Shown piece after piece: positions 33,566 to 45,230 of a DNA stretch of 64,000 nucleotides; within the stretch, counting starts at the first letter, position 1, and each line of letters opens with the position of its first letter. The notes under the pieces were generated by a model. The model did no database searches, had not been told where the DNA came from, and saw only the letters and a list, made by a program, of their open reading frames with translations. Source of the stretch: Staphylotrichum longicolle (taxonomy: Eukaryota; Ascomycota; Sordariomycetes; Sordariales; Chaetomiaceae); NCBI GenBank assembly GCA_019096155.1, contig JAHCVI010000003.1, forward strand, positions 868,001-932,000, given 5' to 3'. A program made the position numbers and the translations under genes.

Positions 33566-34979
33566 ATGTCAAGTATGGAATTGTCACAACTCTCTCGAGC
33601 CTCTGGCACGGGACGCATCTCACCTGCAGAGCAACGAATTCAAGACGCCTTACCTGCACTACCAGGACGAATCCAGGTTTCGGCGTCCTCCGTGGACATT
33701 GAAGCGCACTGGCCGTCAGCTCAGTCTCGGATGCTTCAACGGAGGGGATTCCAAAGGACAGACACAGGTGATCCCGATTCAGGCCTTCCGATTCTCAGTC
33801 TACCGTCTAACGTTCCTCCAGAGCAGGACTTGGATGACACGGTAGCACAGCGCCGCGATTCTCATCGCCGAAACATTGCCCTCCAGCTTTCTGCGTTGAA
33901 TGCCCTGACTTATGCCTCCCTCATCGAAAAATACCACCAACTACCGCACACCACAAGTCGGCAATACGAGAGATTTGAAAAGCTCATTACCGATGGCGAA
34001 AGAGAGCTTACCGACTGTCTCGTGGAGCAGTCAGAGTTCGCATTCGACATTGAACTCTCAAAGTATATCAACAACCTGAGCGTGGAAGACATCAATCTCT
34101 CCATCAACAACCTAGCGATCCCTCAGCATTACGAAAGCCTCATCGATGGCTGCCATCGGCTGTACCGAGCGTCCACGGCACACTGTACATTGGTGCAAGA
34201 GGGAGACAACCTGGATATCCCACAACGATTCGATTACTGTGATAGTTATCAAGAATACGTCGCCGCTGCCCTTGAGGAACACCAAACCAATCGAAAGAGG
34301 CTCAAGACAGCGTTGGATCGAGCGGGTCAGCTTCTCTCAGCCATCAGGGCTGCCATGGCGGACGAGAGCCTCGATCATGAGACGCTCGCAAGACTCAAAA
34401 TCAAGCTGATGGCCCTGAAAATGGACTACCCCGAAGCATACGAGACAGTGCACGGCGGACCCCGGCGAGATTTATTCGATCCCGGCGCTGAACAATGGTG
34501 GTACGAGCCTTCACTCCCCGACGTCCTGGCATTACTGGGCCTAATCATTGAGTCTACTGCCCAGGAACACGTCCGAGATCACTGCGCAAAAGAAAACGAC
34601 CAAGGTCCGTTCCATTCTCGGCTTCATCGTGCCAACAAGCTGCATCGTGTCTTGCATTCCCGCATTTATGGCATGGCGTTGTAGTCCTCCCGGACCCGGA
34701 ACCAATGGCGACTCGACTTACTACGAACTCTTGGCCGGTCTTGTGCTCCAGACACTCGGGCTCGGAACCATGCTTTGGCCAGCCTTGTCTAGGGAGAAGC
34801 TCGACCCTTATCCCCTCATGTACACTGTGATATTGGCGGCAGCCAGTGTTCTCTTCATGCTGGCGAGTGTGCCGATGTATTTGTGGGTATCCGCCGGCTG
34901 GGGCCCGGCATTTTCATGGGTCGGGGCGGTTGCCCAGGCACTTGTTCTCTTGCAGTTGACGGATGGGTTTGTTAGGTAA
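33566..34979 (+). CDS. Helical protein with C-terminal membrane segments, unknown function
   Basis: Exon 1 at 33566-34500 and exon 2 at 34565-34979 give 449 residues. The 64-nt intron (GTACGA..CCCAG, with CTAAT near its end) is phase 2 and joins EQWW to NTSEITAQ. Without splicing the frame would end at 34684 in unlikely sequence. Residues 1-310 are hydrophilic and mainly helical (HRRNIALQLSALNALTYASLIEKYHQ; ERFEKLITDGERELTDCLVEQ), probably cytosolic. The C-terminal quarter holds three to four membrane spans (ILGFIVPTSCIVSCIPAF, YELLAGLVLQTLGLGTMLW, YTVILAAASVLFMLASVPMYLW, WVGAVAQALVLLQL). The layout recalls several fungal families that pair a helical head with short membrane bundles, but I cannot name one. 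The next gene downstream is another multi-span protein on the same strand. Confidence 0.7.
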
Positions 34980-35878
34980 TTGGATGAAGGCCAAGGATTG
35001 GCAATGATCTCTTACGACTGCCATAGCCCTGGAATCGGATCAGCCGATAGTCAGCTAGTCATTCAACTGACACCCTCACCGCCACGATCCATGGAATCGT
35101 TTTTCCACGTTGTCCACCGCAATGCTTTAAAGTTGTGTTGAAGTTATTGACGGTCAGAAAGGGACCGACTTCTTAACTGCGGCATATAGGTAATTTGAGA
35201 TATGGGGCAGCATCCAAGCACCACAATGGGAACTACTTGTCATCCGATCTGTTTCTGAGACAGCCGTCTTTGCTCCCCGAGGAATCTGTCCGCTCTCTGA
35301 GATATATCTCGTCCCCGCCAACGAGATCACTCTAGGATCGCATTGCCCGAATCTCTTCCTGCACACCAACGGTCGGTCTTTTAATCCATACACACCCAAG
35401 AAGAAGAAGAGGAGGAGGAAGCCGAGGAGAAAGAAGAGAAGAAAAAGTTCTTCTGGAATTAGATTCCTTTCCAGTCTATCTCATCAAGTTGTCAGGGATG
35501 TTTCAATTTACAGCGATCTCGGTGGACGGCTTTTTCTATCCAACAGGAGGCACATCGGGCAGTGCTCCTTGGCATTGGCATGACCATCATTTCTACTGTG
35601 CGCCATTGGATTGCCGCTTGACCCTGGGCTGTCCCAGGGTGCTTCCAGCCGCGAAGCACGCTTTCATGCAGACGTGGCGCACGTTCAGGTGCGGGACACG
35701 CCGGCACTCAGTCTTTGGAGCGTGAGGCTGAGCTGGCCGCTGGCACCGGATCAGCATGCTGCTGAATCTTCCACAATCGGCTTCGCTCTTCTCTTTTCTC
35801 CACATTTCGCTCCGCGACCTCTAGTGTTTGCATCTCCCTGCCAGACAAGAAGCCTCATCGTCTGCCCGCCTTTTTGGT
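34980..35878. other. Intergenic with purine-rich tract
   Basis: Contains an A/G run (AAGAAGAAGAGGAGGAGGAAG type) at about 35398-35452. The rest is featureless. The 3' end is the leader of the next gene. Confidence 0.5.
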
Positions 35879-37787
35879 ATGCGGGTTCCTTGGGTGTTCG
35901 CTACATTCGCCGCCACGGCGTGGTGCAGGGCGGAAAGTGTCAACGAAAACGAGATCTGGGCCCTGATCCAAGCCAACAAGGACAACCAGACGGCGCTCCA
36001 AACCATTCATGCCCCGCCATGGGTTTCGGCGGCTGATTTCAAAGGCACCATGGCCATCCTGCAGACATGCGTTCTGACATTGTTTGCCTGCATTTACACG
36101 GCCTTGCATCTTAACGTACCGGCCAAAACCGACTTTCTCAGCACTCTCATCACGAAGACCAAATGGGTGCTCATGGCGCTGTTCGCCCCCGAGATTGTCC
36201 TCTACATGGCCGCAGATCAGCTCGTCCAAGCCCTCCGACTGAAAAGAGAACTAAAAACCCTGCAGGCCAATGACAATCAGGCCGATAAGAAAGTGAGTAC
36301 AGAGTGTCTCGAGCAATACCATACCCATCTCGGGAAGTCTTGTTTTCCAGAAGCGATGTTGACTTGGAGAGCTCTAGTTTGACTTCAGCCTGAGATACGT
36401 CTTCTTCGTCGTCATGGGAGGGGTCAGGATTGCCCCCGAGGAGTTGGCCAAGTTCGGCTATCGACGTCGAACTTCGGAGTCCGTGGCAGAGGACTTGTCA
36501 ACACACTTGACACCGAGCGGTGTAATCGAGCTGGCACGGAGAGGTTACTGGATTTACATTAAGTCGGAAAGAATTGCTGCCAAGAGCCAGGCAAACCTGC
36601 TGCAGAAAGCTCTTGTTCTGCTCCAAGTCTTGTACATGGCAACAACTTGCATCGCTCGTCGCGCCTACGGTCTCCCGCTCACGCTGCTTGAGATTCATAC
36701 AATGGTCCATGTCATCTGTGCCATTGCTCTGTACGGCCTCTGGCTCGAGTTGAGTCCTCAATATCATGACTTGTTCGGGTGCGGCCACAGAGTGATTGAA
36801 CTAACCCGTTTAAAGAAGCCATTGGACATTTCTGAGGCCGAGGTGGTATACGACGCCAAGTGGGACGGCGCACTTGCTCGCTTTATCTAGAGATGGTGCT
36901 ATTACTTCGAGTGCTATGATGTTTTTGTTCAAGCCACGAGGCCATCACCGAGGCGAGCGAACTTGACGCCGCCCGAACCGACGCCGCGGACGAGCAGGGA
37001 TCCGAAACCGCCGCCACCTCACCAGCTCAATGAACGTTCTGCCGATGGAGAGCCGGTTCTCCACGATTCTCCTCTCGCCCGCCTGTCTCCCACCGACTCT
37101 TTCCCCCGCGGTGGTGTTTGCGTCGGGAATTGGAATTTCTGGTTTAGCAACGAGGCTTCGTCTCGGATGCTGAACAAGAACACCTACAGGGAAACCCTGA
37201 CGCAATGGACGGCGGTGGCGTTCGACCTTGACGCAGAGCACGTCGAGCACGCCGAGCACGCCGAGCACCCAAGGCCCGAGCGGCTGATCAACCTTCTCCA
37301 TCCCGCAGGTCTCTCGGCGCCGGATCCCCTGTCCAAAACGAAAAATATTCGCTTCTCCTATTCGAACGCATTGGTCGATCTGATGGACATGACCAGCGCT
37401 GTAAGGCGCCAGCCGTTCCTCGTCCTGCTTGCCGTGGCACTTCCTGCTGTATACGGGGGAGTGCACTTGAGCGCTTGGAATTTTGAGTTCCCAACATCCG
37501 TGGAGCAACTGCTGTGGAAGATCATGTGCTTTATTATCATAGGGGCGGTCCCGGTTATGGTGAGCGCGTTGATGGTTGTTCTTCCGGTTGTTCTCTGGGA
37601 TATGAATGGTTCAGGTTTGCTGCCGGATCTTTTCGAACGCCTCTACACACTACTCGGATTCGTTGTGCTGGCGGCGTATGGCTGCGCAAGACTCTTTCTT
37701 GTAGTTGAGTCATTTGCCAGTCTCAGGAGAGTGCCGATTGGAGCGTACTACACCCCCGCGTGGCTTCAGATGATCCCCCATGCTTGA
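35879..37787 (+). CDS. Multi-span membrane protein with one in-frame TAG, unknown function
   Basis: Exon 1 at 35879-36292 starts with a signal peptide (MRVPWVFATFAATAWCRA). After an 85-nt intron (GTGAGT..TCTAG), exon 2 runs from 36378. The frame stays open to 37787 except for one TAG at 36888-36890 (context GCTCGCTTTATCTAGAGATGG). If read as sense, the product would be about 607 residues; if real, it is 308. Both halves look like one fungal membrane-protein family. The first half has ILQTCVLTLFACIYTALHLNVP, TKWVLMALFAPEIVLYMA, YGLPLTLLEIHTMVHVICAIALYGLW and KPLDISEAEVV. The second has VHLSAWNFEFPTSVEQLLWKI followed by three spans. A small duplication gives HVEHAEHAEH near 37236-37265. The stop may be a nonsense mutation (CAG to TAG), a sequence error, or a very short unseen intron. 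Function unknown. Confidence 0.7.
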
Positions 37788-38849
37788 GGAGCCCCGGAAG
37801 GCTGGGCGCGCGTTTGGCAACAGAGGCCGCTGTTGCGGCATTCGAAAAAGGATGCTGCAGATATTCGAAGCAGGCGGCCATGGATAGAGGTACTCTACAG
37901 AAGCCTACCTACCTTGTTTAGTTTTTACTTACCAAGTAAGATATTCCCTATTGAAGATTGTAACCTTTTCGCTCTATTGTGATCACCTGTGAGCCGACAT
38001 CCGTTACCTACTGCCCTAATGGTACCCAAACCTTGAGAATACAGACAATCAGAAAGGGGAAGACCCTCGGGTTGAACTTCATCCTTGTGGTTGCGGTTGG
38101 CAGCGAGGAAGAGCTTCAAGATGCGCACTCACCGCAAAGGTCATGCGAGAGGAGTCTATCAGCCTGCGATACCGAGCGACGCGGCGGCGTACTCTACATC
38201 ACATGTTAGGAGCGGGAAAGATATATCAGATCGTATGTGGTTTGAAGAAAGGACGAGCTCCCTGGTAACGAAGTTAGTTCTTCCCCTTTCTCGCCTGTGC
38301 GCCGCCTTAGTGTGTGATCTAACGCGTTTCTGCGAGACTCGCAAGCCTCCAGCGCATAGCCTGCATACTGTGGTATGATGGGTAATGAGTATCCCGTGCG
38401 TTGTATTTGCGGGGGTAATTTTCAGCTCAATTGGCAACGCGTCGCCCCACAAATACTTAACAGGGGGTTTTCTTTTTGCTCGCAACCACAGTAAACCACG
38501 AGCGTTCAAACGGCTCAACGGACCCATATTTGTCCGTCTCTGACAGCTGAGATTGTGCCCGCCAGGGGATGGTGGCCCTCACTGTTCCCGATCAGTGATC
38601 CTCGACGACGCGCCGTGACCGCACATCCTTGTGATCACTAATCATACTTCCCGCGGCGGATCTTCCCGCTGCCACGAACCAAACACGAAGTCAGGTGCAC
38701 GCCACTTTCAGGCAGCCAGCAGCAGGTGGACCAATACGGTTGGGGTACCCTCTTTATCAAGAAATCCGCGGGCCTGAACACTGAGGTGGTCGGCGTGGAT
38801 TAGTTTGGGGAAAAGGGGGGAAAGGGCAGTGGCTTGCAGTCAAGATGTC
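37788..38849. other. Intergenic
   Basis: No supportable gene. The right end is the promoter of the VOC gene. Confidence 0.5.
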
Positions 38850-38855
38850 TATAAG
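38850..38855 (+). promoter_or_regulatory. TATA-like element of the VOC gene
   Basis: TATAAG about 100 bp upstream of the ATG at 38954, followed by a pyrimidine-rich leader (CTCTCATCTGCTCCTCC). Confidence 0.5.
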
Positions 38856-38953
38856 AACTTGCACTCTCAGCACCGAGACTCTCTCATCTGCTCCTCCTTG
38901 CTCATCAAACTCTAATACCTCAATTCAACACCCGATTTGACACATCCGACATC

Positions 38954-39542
38954 ATGGCCTCTGACGACTGCAACGTAAGTTCCATTGAGGTCTACCCAAG
39001 TCCTCTCACCTAGAGCTGACGGTTATCCGCCCCTTCCAGGACTCGTTTCCCGCTGTCGGCGAGCTCTGCTGGCTGGAAGTCCCCTGCAACGACATTGCCC
39101 GTGTTGTCTCGTTCTACACCACGGTGCTCGGCTGGGAGTCTGCCGACCCGGCTTCCAGCCCGTCGTTGCCGGGTGCCATGGACGGCACCGACGCAGTGCA
39201 CATGTTCAAGACCAGCAAGCTGAGCGGTGCTTTTGTCAAGATGAGCAAGCCCGAGGGCGTGGCTACGGTCGCGGATGCTGCCCACCCTGCAAAGGCGGCT
39301 GTTTTGACGTCGTTCTTTGTTCCCAGCATCGAGGAGACGCTGAAGAAGGTTGAGGATGCTGGAGGGCGGGTACATGTGTACGTGACTTTTTGGAGAATGT
39401 CGAGGACTGATCTCGTGGAACTGACCTGTTGGGGCACTCTAGGCCGAAGACCGCCATTGCCGGGGGCAGCATGGGATACTTTGCCCGGTTCATCGACTCT
39501 GAGGGCAACCTGCAAGGCATTTGGGCTGCCCCAGGCAAGTGA
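38954..39542 (+). CDS. VOC (glyoxalase/bleomycin-resistance-like) family protein
   Basis: Exons 38954-38974, 39040-39377 and 39443-39542 give 152 residues. The first exon encodes only MASDDCN (donor GTAAGT). The fold signature is visible: GELCWLEVPCNDIARVVSFYTTVLGWE (first beta-alpha-beta unit), FFVPSIEETLKKVEDAGGRVHV and, after the second intron, PKTAIAGGSMGYFARFIDSEGNLQGIW. The paired units make a small metal- or ligand-binding pocket. Family activities range from glyoxalases to extradiol dioxygenases and resistance proteins; the exact metal ligands here are not clear, so no reaction can be claimed. Probably cytosolic. Confidence 0.88.
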
Positions 39543-39746
39543 TAATACTGCGAAACTGTTATTGTTGAGGGAGAAGCAGTCAATTCTTTGTTACTTGGAG
39601 GCATTGGTAGCAATTCAAAGGATTACGGACCTGCACAAGTCTGAATAAGAGACAAGAGGATGTGAAATACCTTCTGCTGGCTTTCAAACGCCGACACCGA
39701 ACCGTCGATTCTACCGGCCGGGCCGTGCAACAGTAAACGCTCCTGT

Positions 39747-41186
39747 TCAATCTAATACCGGGTCAATAACCCATCCGGATTTCAACTTCCCAAACACGGC
39801 CAGCCCCTTCAAAGCTTCCACCCGTTCCCGGTCCCACAGGGCAAACCCGGCGATCCTCCAGAGAGTCACAGTTTTGCCATAGTTTGATCCCCGCCTGGTG
39901 CTCTGCCAGTTGGGGAGCCAAGGGTTTCCCTGCAGCCCTTCTCCAAACCAGTTGGTGTAGCCCCCCCGGAGCGCGTCGAACCAGCCGTACGGCGCGACAT
40001 CCAACCGGTCTCCGGCATAGGGCATGACTAACTTGTCCTGTTCCCACTTGTCCGTGACGGGGTCCGGAAAGGAGACCACCCGGTCCTCCTGCCACTCTAG
40101 TCGCAAGGGAAGCATCTCTTGAGGGTTCACGTAGTCACTGCGTAAGTGCGCGTAGTGCTCGGGTTCCATGCCTCTGGCCAGATCGCGGGCGGCCAGCTCG
40201 GCATCCTCACGGTGCGTCTGCAAGAACCGCACCATGCTGTCCAAGTGCGCGAATAGGTCATCGAACTTGCGATGCGGGATCTCTAGGGATCCGCTGACCA
40301 TATGGGGTGAGTGGCGTAAGAGCGCCAGACAGAGACGTGTGATAAAGACGTCGACGTGGTCAATCTGCTGCAACTCAAAGGGCCTGAGCGTGGCGAACAA
40401 GCCCAGCCGATCGCCCCGGTGCGTGCTAGAGTTGCTGATGGCCGCCGTTTCCCCGTGGGTGCGGAACCGGCGGCGCCTGGTCCCGGCCCAGGCGTTGCTC
40501 AGGATCTGGCGGCGGTAGAAGGCGCGGACGAGCCGTCGCCGCTCCAGGGACGAGGACGGCAATGTGGCGGGCGTCCCGCCTCCCCCGGCGTTGTCAAACA
40601 ACTCGAGCTGCGCCATGATGTACATGTCGGCGATGAAGTTAACCTGGCGGAGGGTGCGGCATATCCCTGTGAGGTCCTCGGGGCTCGGGAGGGCATCGCC
40701 TCGGACTGGCATGCTGTTTTTGTTGTTATCTCGTTGGAGCATTTTGTGGTATACGCCAGCCATCTCGTGCAGATGGTCAATGTACGGGTCCGGGTCCGTA
40801 GGGTCGGAATAGGGGAATATCAAAAGGAACCTGGCGTCCTCCAGCACCGGACCCAATTCATTTTGCAGAACACGGAAAAGGACGACCCGCTTTTGAATCG
40901 TGAAGCGCCGGTACACGAAGCGAGCTGTGGTGATGAAGTGGGCAAGATCGCGGATTGCGTTGATGTTGAACAAAACCTTGTCGAACAATTCGGATGGCAG
41001 AGCACCAAGACGATGGGCGAGGTACGTCTTGCCCTCCGTCTGTTCTTCAGGAGCGTCTTGGACCATTTTGCTACAGGAGCGGTGGGGTTGACAGAGGCGA
41101 GGTGGATGGCTCTTCGTTTCATCAGTTACTGGACTTTGTTGGATGAAGTGAGGGGAAATCGCAGTACGGAGGTATGGTCGCTGCAA
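39747..41186 (-). CDS. Unknown protein, F-box-like N-terminus possible
   Basis: Single exon, 479 residues from the ATG at 41186, or 439 from the ATG at 41066 (MVQDAPEEQ), which I find more natural because the first 40 residues are low-complexity. LGALPSELFDKVLFNINAIRDLAHFITTARFVYRRF (about 61-96 of the long form) has the LP.EL.D.V pattern and helical spacing of fungal F-box regions, but the match is weak. The remainder is mixed helical sequence without repeats, ending in a compact region with aromatic residues (YGWFDALRGGYTNWFGEGLQGNPWLPNW). Similar lineage-specific proteins are common in Sordariomycetes. Function not assigned. It is transcribed away from the sirtuin gene. Confidence 0.75.
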   Translation of the reverse strand: MQRPYLRTAISPHFIQQSPVTDETKSHPPRLCQPHRSCSKMVQDAPEEQTEGKTYLAHRLGALPSELFDKVLFNINAIRDLAHFITTARFVYRRFTIQKRVVLFRVLQNELGPVLEDARFLLIFPYSDPTDPDPYIDHLHEMAGVYHKMLQRDNNKNSMPVRGDALPSPEDLTGICRTLRQVNFIADMYIMAQLELFDNAGGGGTPATLPSSSLERRRLVRAFYRRQILSNAWAGTRRRRFRTHGETAAISNSSTHRGDRLGLFATLRPFELQQIDHVDVFITRLCLALLRHSPHMVSGSLEIPHRKFDDLFAHLDSMVRFLQTHREDAELAARDLARGMEPEHYAHLRSDYVNPQEMLPLRLEWQEDRVVSFPDPVTDKWEQDKLVMPYAGDRLDVAPYGWFDALRGGYTNWFGEGLQGNPWLPNWQSTRRGSNYGKTVTLWRIAGFALWDRERVEALKGLAVFGKLKSGWVIDPVLD

Positions 41187-41567
41187 GTGGAAGGTTTTTG
41201 AGTATCAGCGATGTCATCGACACACTCCATCGGCAGATATGAGACTGTAAATTCCCGACAGCGTTGTTGATGGACAATATACACCTCCGTCTCTTGATGA
41301 TCACAAGTAGGGGACATTAATAGCCCATCATGGTGTTGATTTGTGGGAGCAAGCACCAGTTGTGGCACTTTGAAGGATCCTTGGCGCCCTTGCTGCCTGG
41401 AGAAGCTCAGTTTAACCAGCAGCAGCCCCTCATTTGTGGCAAGGTTCCGAATCTCCAATGAACACAAACACCTGAAAAGGTCAGGCAAGTTGGCCCTTCC
41501 CAATCCTCGACGGAATTTGAACCGGATGAGAGCGAATCTATATTAGCAAGTCCAAGCACCGATAATC
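41187..41567. other. Divergent promoter region (unknown protein / sirtuin)
   Basis: About 380 bp between two divergent starts. No element recognised with confidence. Confidence 0.45.
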
Positions 41568-42857
41568 ATGGCCTGGACCACGGGCAAAGTAGCGCTTCCG
41601 GAACTGGTCGAGGCCTCGGGCGACCTGGACCTCAAGGCCAAACAACTCGCCGACTTCATCAGACAGAGCAAGCACTTTATCGTTTTCACAGGAGCAGGCG
41701 TTTCCACGTCCGCCGGTATCCCCGATTTCAGGGGCCCCGAGGGAGCATGGACTCTCCAGGCCCAGGGCAGACAGAGAACCACGGCCGTCGTGAGCACGCT
41801 GCAGGCCATCCCCACCGTCACCCACATGGCACTTGTCGAGCTACAGAACCGAGGCTTGATGAAGTACCTCGTCAGCCAGAACTGCGACGGCCTTCACCGG
41901 AGGAGCGGAATCCTGCCAGTACGCACTGTCCAATGACCCCTTGGTGCCATCATTCTTAAACCAGCCTGACACAAGTCGCAAAAAGGACAAAATCTCGGAG
42001 CTGCACGGCAACAGCAACCGCGAGATCTGCAAGGACTGTGGCAAAGAGTACATCCGCGGTAAGACATCCCTTTCCCTCCCCCGCTCTGATCCAATCTTGT
42101 CCACTCAACTTCCACTCACCGCAACCCAGACTTCCGCGCCGTAGCCACCTACACCAAATCCATCCACGACCACCGCACCGGCCGCAAGTGCGCCCGCTGC
42201 GACGGCGCCCTGCACGACACCATCATCAACTTCACCGAGTCCCTGCCCCAGCGCGAACTCACCCTCGCCTTCGACCACGCCAAGCAGGCCGACCTGTGCC
42301 TCGTGCTCGGCTCGTCGCTGACAGTCACGCCCGCCAAGGAGGTGCCCGAGGCCGTCGGCAACCGGCGGCGCAAGGGCGCGAAGCTGGTGATTTGCAACTT
42401 GCAGGCCACGCCGCTGGATGGCCTGGCCACGCTCAGGGTGCATGCCAAGACGGATGATCTGATGGTGCGGGTGATGCGGGAGCTGGGGGTGGCGATTCCG
42501 GGGTTTGTTCTGCAGCGGAGGCTGGCGGTGACGGTGGAGGGGACGGGGCAGCAGGGGAGGTGTAGGGTGACTGTTTCGGGGGTGGACGTGGATGGGACGC
42601 CGGTTTCGTTCTTGAGGTCGGTGAAGCTGGCGAATAATCGGCGGGTATTGAAGGCGGAGCCGTTTGTGTTTGACTTGCGGGAAGATGTCGGTGAAAGGGG
42701 GTTAGAGGTGAAGTTGGAGCTCGAGTTCATGGGCCACTACGGAGAGCCCAGTCTGGAGCTCTGTCATAGTGTGGAAGAGGACGGGGTTGGGGCTGCGGTT
42801 GTGTATCTCTTGGAATACAACCCGTCCAACGGGGAATGGAAGACGACCAAGCAGTAG
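41568..42857 (+). CDS. SIR2-family NAD-dependent deacylase (SIRT6/7-like, class IV)
   Basis: Exons 41568-41918, 41986-42058 and 42130-42857 give 383 residues. NAD-binding GAGVSTSAGIPDFRGPEGAW is at 42-61, SQNCDGLHRRSG at 103-114, and the catalytic His124 lies in ELHGNS. Zinc ligands are C132 and C135 (CKDC), then C162 and C165 (CARC). LGSSLTVTPA and NLQATPLDGLA complete the Rossmann part. The sequence GPEGAWT and the C-terminal beta-rich extension (about 270-383) resemble SIRT6/SIRT7-type class IV sirtuins, not the fungal Hst or Sir2 groups. Such enzymes remove acyl groups from histone lysines with NAD and act in chromatin, DNA repair or metabolism. The first junction lies inside the conserved LPDKISELHG stretch, which fixes the splice. 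Nuclear location is inferred from the family. Confidence 0.93.
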
Positions 42858-43255
42858 GGTTCTGCTTGCCAAAAACAAGGTCAATATCGAGTGGATTGAG
42901 TCGGGCTTACACGCATAAGGCCCGGAGCGATTGGAGACGGTGCAGCACCCGACTGTCACCCCGTCCCAAACGGGCTCGCCGATCATAAAATCGGCTGTGA
43001 ACAACCCATATCCGATGAGCCGGGTCCGCTCAGGATCTGGGCCCTGGTTTTTAGCACAATCCCTTGCGAGAACCGGTATCCCCGCATCCTATCTCCATCC
43101 CCGGACCTACCCGGGGTTATCCGCCTTGCCAAGGGGCGCGACATCGGAAGGGCGTGGGCTTCAGGGATGTCCTCTCACCGTCTTATACGGCCTCCATCAA
43201 CTTTCGACTTTGAACATCTACTACATCCACATCGGCTTGTTTCACTCTGTTCAAG
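42858..43255. other. Intergenic between sirtuin and MFS transporter
   Basis: Tandem arrangement of two plus-strand genes. No further gene seen. Confidence 0.5.
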
Positions 43256-44775
43256 ATGGCCGACATTGAGCTCCCCACTCGCCACTCTGCTCTGCGACCC
43301 GACGAGGCATCATCAGCGGAGGAGAGGGTCCTGCACTCCTCCCTCCCGCCAACCGATGGTGGAAAAGATGCGTGGCTGGTTCTCGCCGGCTGTACAATCT
43401 TGGAGGCTCTTGTTTGGGGTGAGTCCAGAGGATAAACAATGATGCCGTTCTTGTTGCCGACATCGCACACTTACACCCCTCAACCGCAGGCTTCCCTTTT
43501 TCCTTCGGTGTATTTCAAGAGCATTATAGTCGACAGGAACAGTTCAAAGATCATATTTCAATCATCCCTGCCATTGGCACCACGGCTACGGTTGGTCAAC
43601 GTTGCCCTCGAATCTAAGCAGGTCAAGATCCTGACAACCCTGCCGCAGGGACTGATGTACCTAGCGGCCCCCATCGTCTACTGCGCCCTCCGCAAGTTCC
43701 CTCGCTACCGCAAACTCTGCAGCATCACAGGCTTCATCATCGCCATGGCCAGCCTGATCGGCGCCTCCTTCGCCGACAGCGTCCCCGGGCTGCTGGCCAC
43801 CCAGGGCGCGCTGTACGCCATCGGCGGGTCGCTGCACTACTTCCCGGCCTACCTCTACCTCGACGAGTGGTTCGTCCGCCGGCGGGGGCTCGCCTACGGC
43901 GTCTTCATTGCGGGTGCCGGCGCGGCCGGCGTGGCTATCCCCCTGACCATGGGATGGATCCTGCACACCTGGGGCTTCCGCACCGCACTGCGGGTGTGGG
44001 TCGTCGTGTGCATCGTGCTCACCACGCCGGTGTTTTTCGTCTTGAAGGCGCGCCTTCCGGACCAGCACGCTGATAGGGGCCCGCACAAGTTTGAGTTTCG
44101 GTTCCTCAGGAGTCCGGCTTTTTGGATTTTGCTGGGGGGGAATGTGGCTCAGAGCCTCGGGAATTTCATGCCCGCGCTGTACATGCCATGTAAGTGGTCC
44201 CCGTGGGTGGTCTCATGACTGCAAGTCAACTGCAGCACGTCACTGACTTTGCGGGCCATTTAGCCTTTGCTGTGGCACAAGGCTGGTCCGCCCTCTCCGG
44301 CACCATCGCCATCTCGCTCTGCAGCGCCGCCACCGCGGTTGGCGCCACATTGGCCGGCTGGCTGGTCGACAGGTACCATGTCACTACCGTGGTCAACTTT
44401 TGTACCATCGGCACCGTCGTTGCCGTGTTCGTGTTTTGGAGCTTCGCCGTCTACCAGCCCATTCTCTACGTGTTTGCCCTGCTCTATGGCATCTTTGCTG
44501 GTGGGTTTCCGGCAACGTGGTCGGGTTGTACCGGCCCGGTACGCCGCAAGTACCCCGTGGAGCATGGCATGATCATTGCACTGTTCACTGCCGGCAAGGG
44601 CATTGGCTGTGTCATATCCGGTCCTGTGAGTGGTGCGCTGGTGGCGTCGGATAGTTGGAAGAACAGCGTGGGTTATGCATATGGCAGTGGATATGGGTAC
44701 CTGATTGTCTTTTCGGGGGTGACCGCGTCGTTTGCGGGAATCGGGTGGTTGGGGAAGAGGTGCGGTATGGTGTAG
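43256..44775 (+). CDS. MFS transporter, monocarboxylate-transporter-like
   Basis: Exons 43256-43418, 43490-43590, 43649-44189 and 44264-44775 give 438 residues. Introns are 71, 58, 58-type and 74 nt; the donor of the second (GTTGGT) is weak but the frame is forced by AIGTTAT-GLMYLAAP. The short acidic N-terminus is followed by about 12 membrane spans. DAWLVLAGCTILEALVWGFPFSFGVFQEHY, PRYRKLCSITGFIIAMASLIGASFA, YLDEWFVRRRGLAYGVFIAGAGAAGV and WLVDRYHV match fungal MCT-like major facilitators, including the motif-A-like D-E-W-F-x-R-R-x-G-L loop. The likely role is proton-linked transport of a small carboxylate or related metabolite across the plasma membrane; substrate unknown. No fusion or disruption. 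Confidence 0.9.
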
Positions 44776-45230
44776 GGTAGGCCCAGGGGTAGCGGTAGGA
44801 ACTTTGGTATTTTGACAGCCCAGGGACTTCGAGGTTCAACGTAAAAGTTGACGCACGCGTTCTTGCGGAAAAAGGCTTATGGATTGTTTGCGTTGTATTT
44901 GTGCAGGGCATGAAGCAGCGGAGCTGTTCCATGGCCAGGCATGCAGCAGTCTTGCAGAGGCTTCTCCAGCCCGTTTCAGATTACGCACAAAGGTCAAGGA
45001 TGTAAGCACAGAGGGTTCTTCGATGCCTCCGAGTGATCATGCACCAATCCGGAGTCCTGATGCGAGCGATCATGGACCAAGCCGGGGTCTTGAATTCCCA
45101 CGGATCCGAACGAAGAAAGGTATATATTCCGCCCAAGTTCAGTCGTCCTAGCTTTCCTATTCACGCAACTTCCTTTATTCAAGACCGTCGATTAAACACC
45201 CCCTTTATTGCGCCAGCGCCCATCGCAACC
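44776..45230. other. Intergenic
   Basis: The coiled-coil frame is open from 45033 but its upstream part reads like leader sequence. Nothing else seen. Confidence 0.45.

Noticed and set aside
40356..41201. 281-codon plus-strand frame opposite the unknown protein at 39747-41186
   Set aside because: No motifs, and the minus-strand frame is longer and more protein-like.
43418..43590. Possible frameshift in the MFS transporter at a T run
   Set aside because: On recount the run has five T residues and the frame is continuous through GFPFSFGVF.
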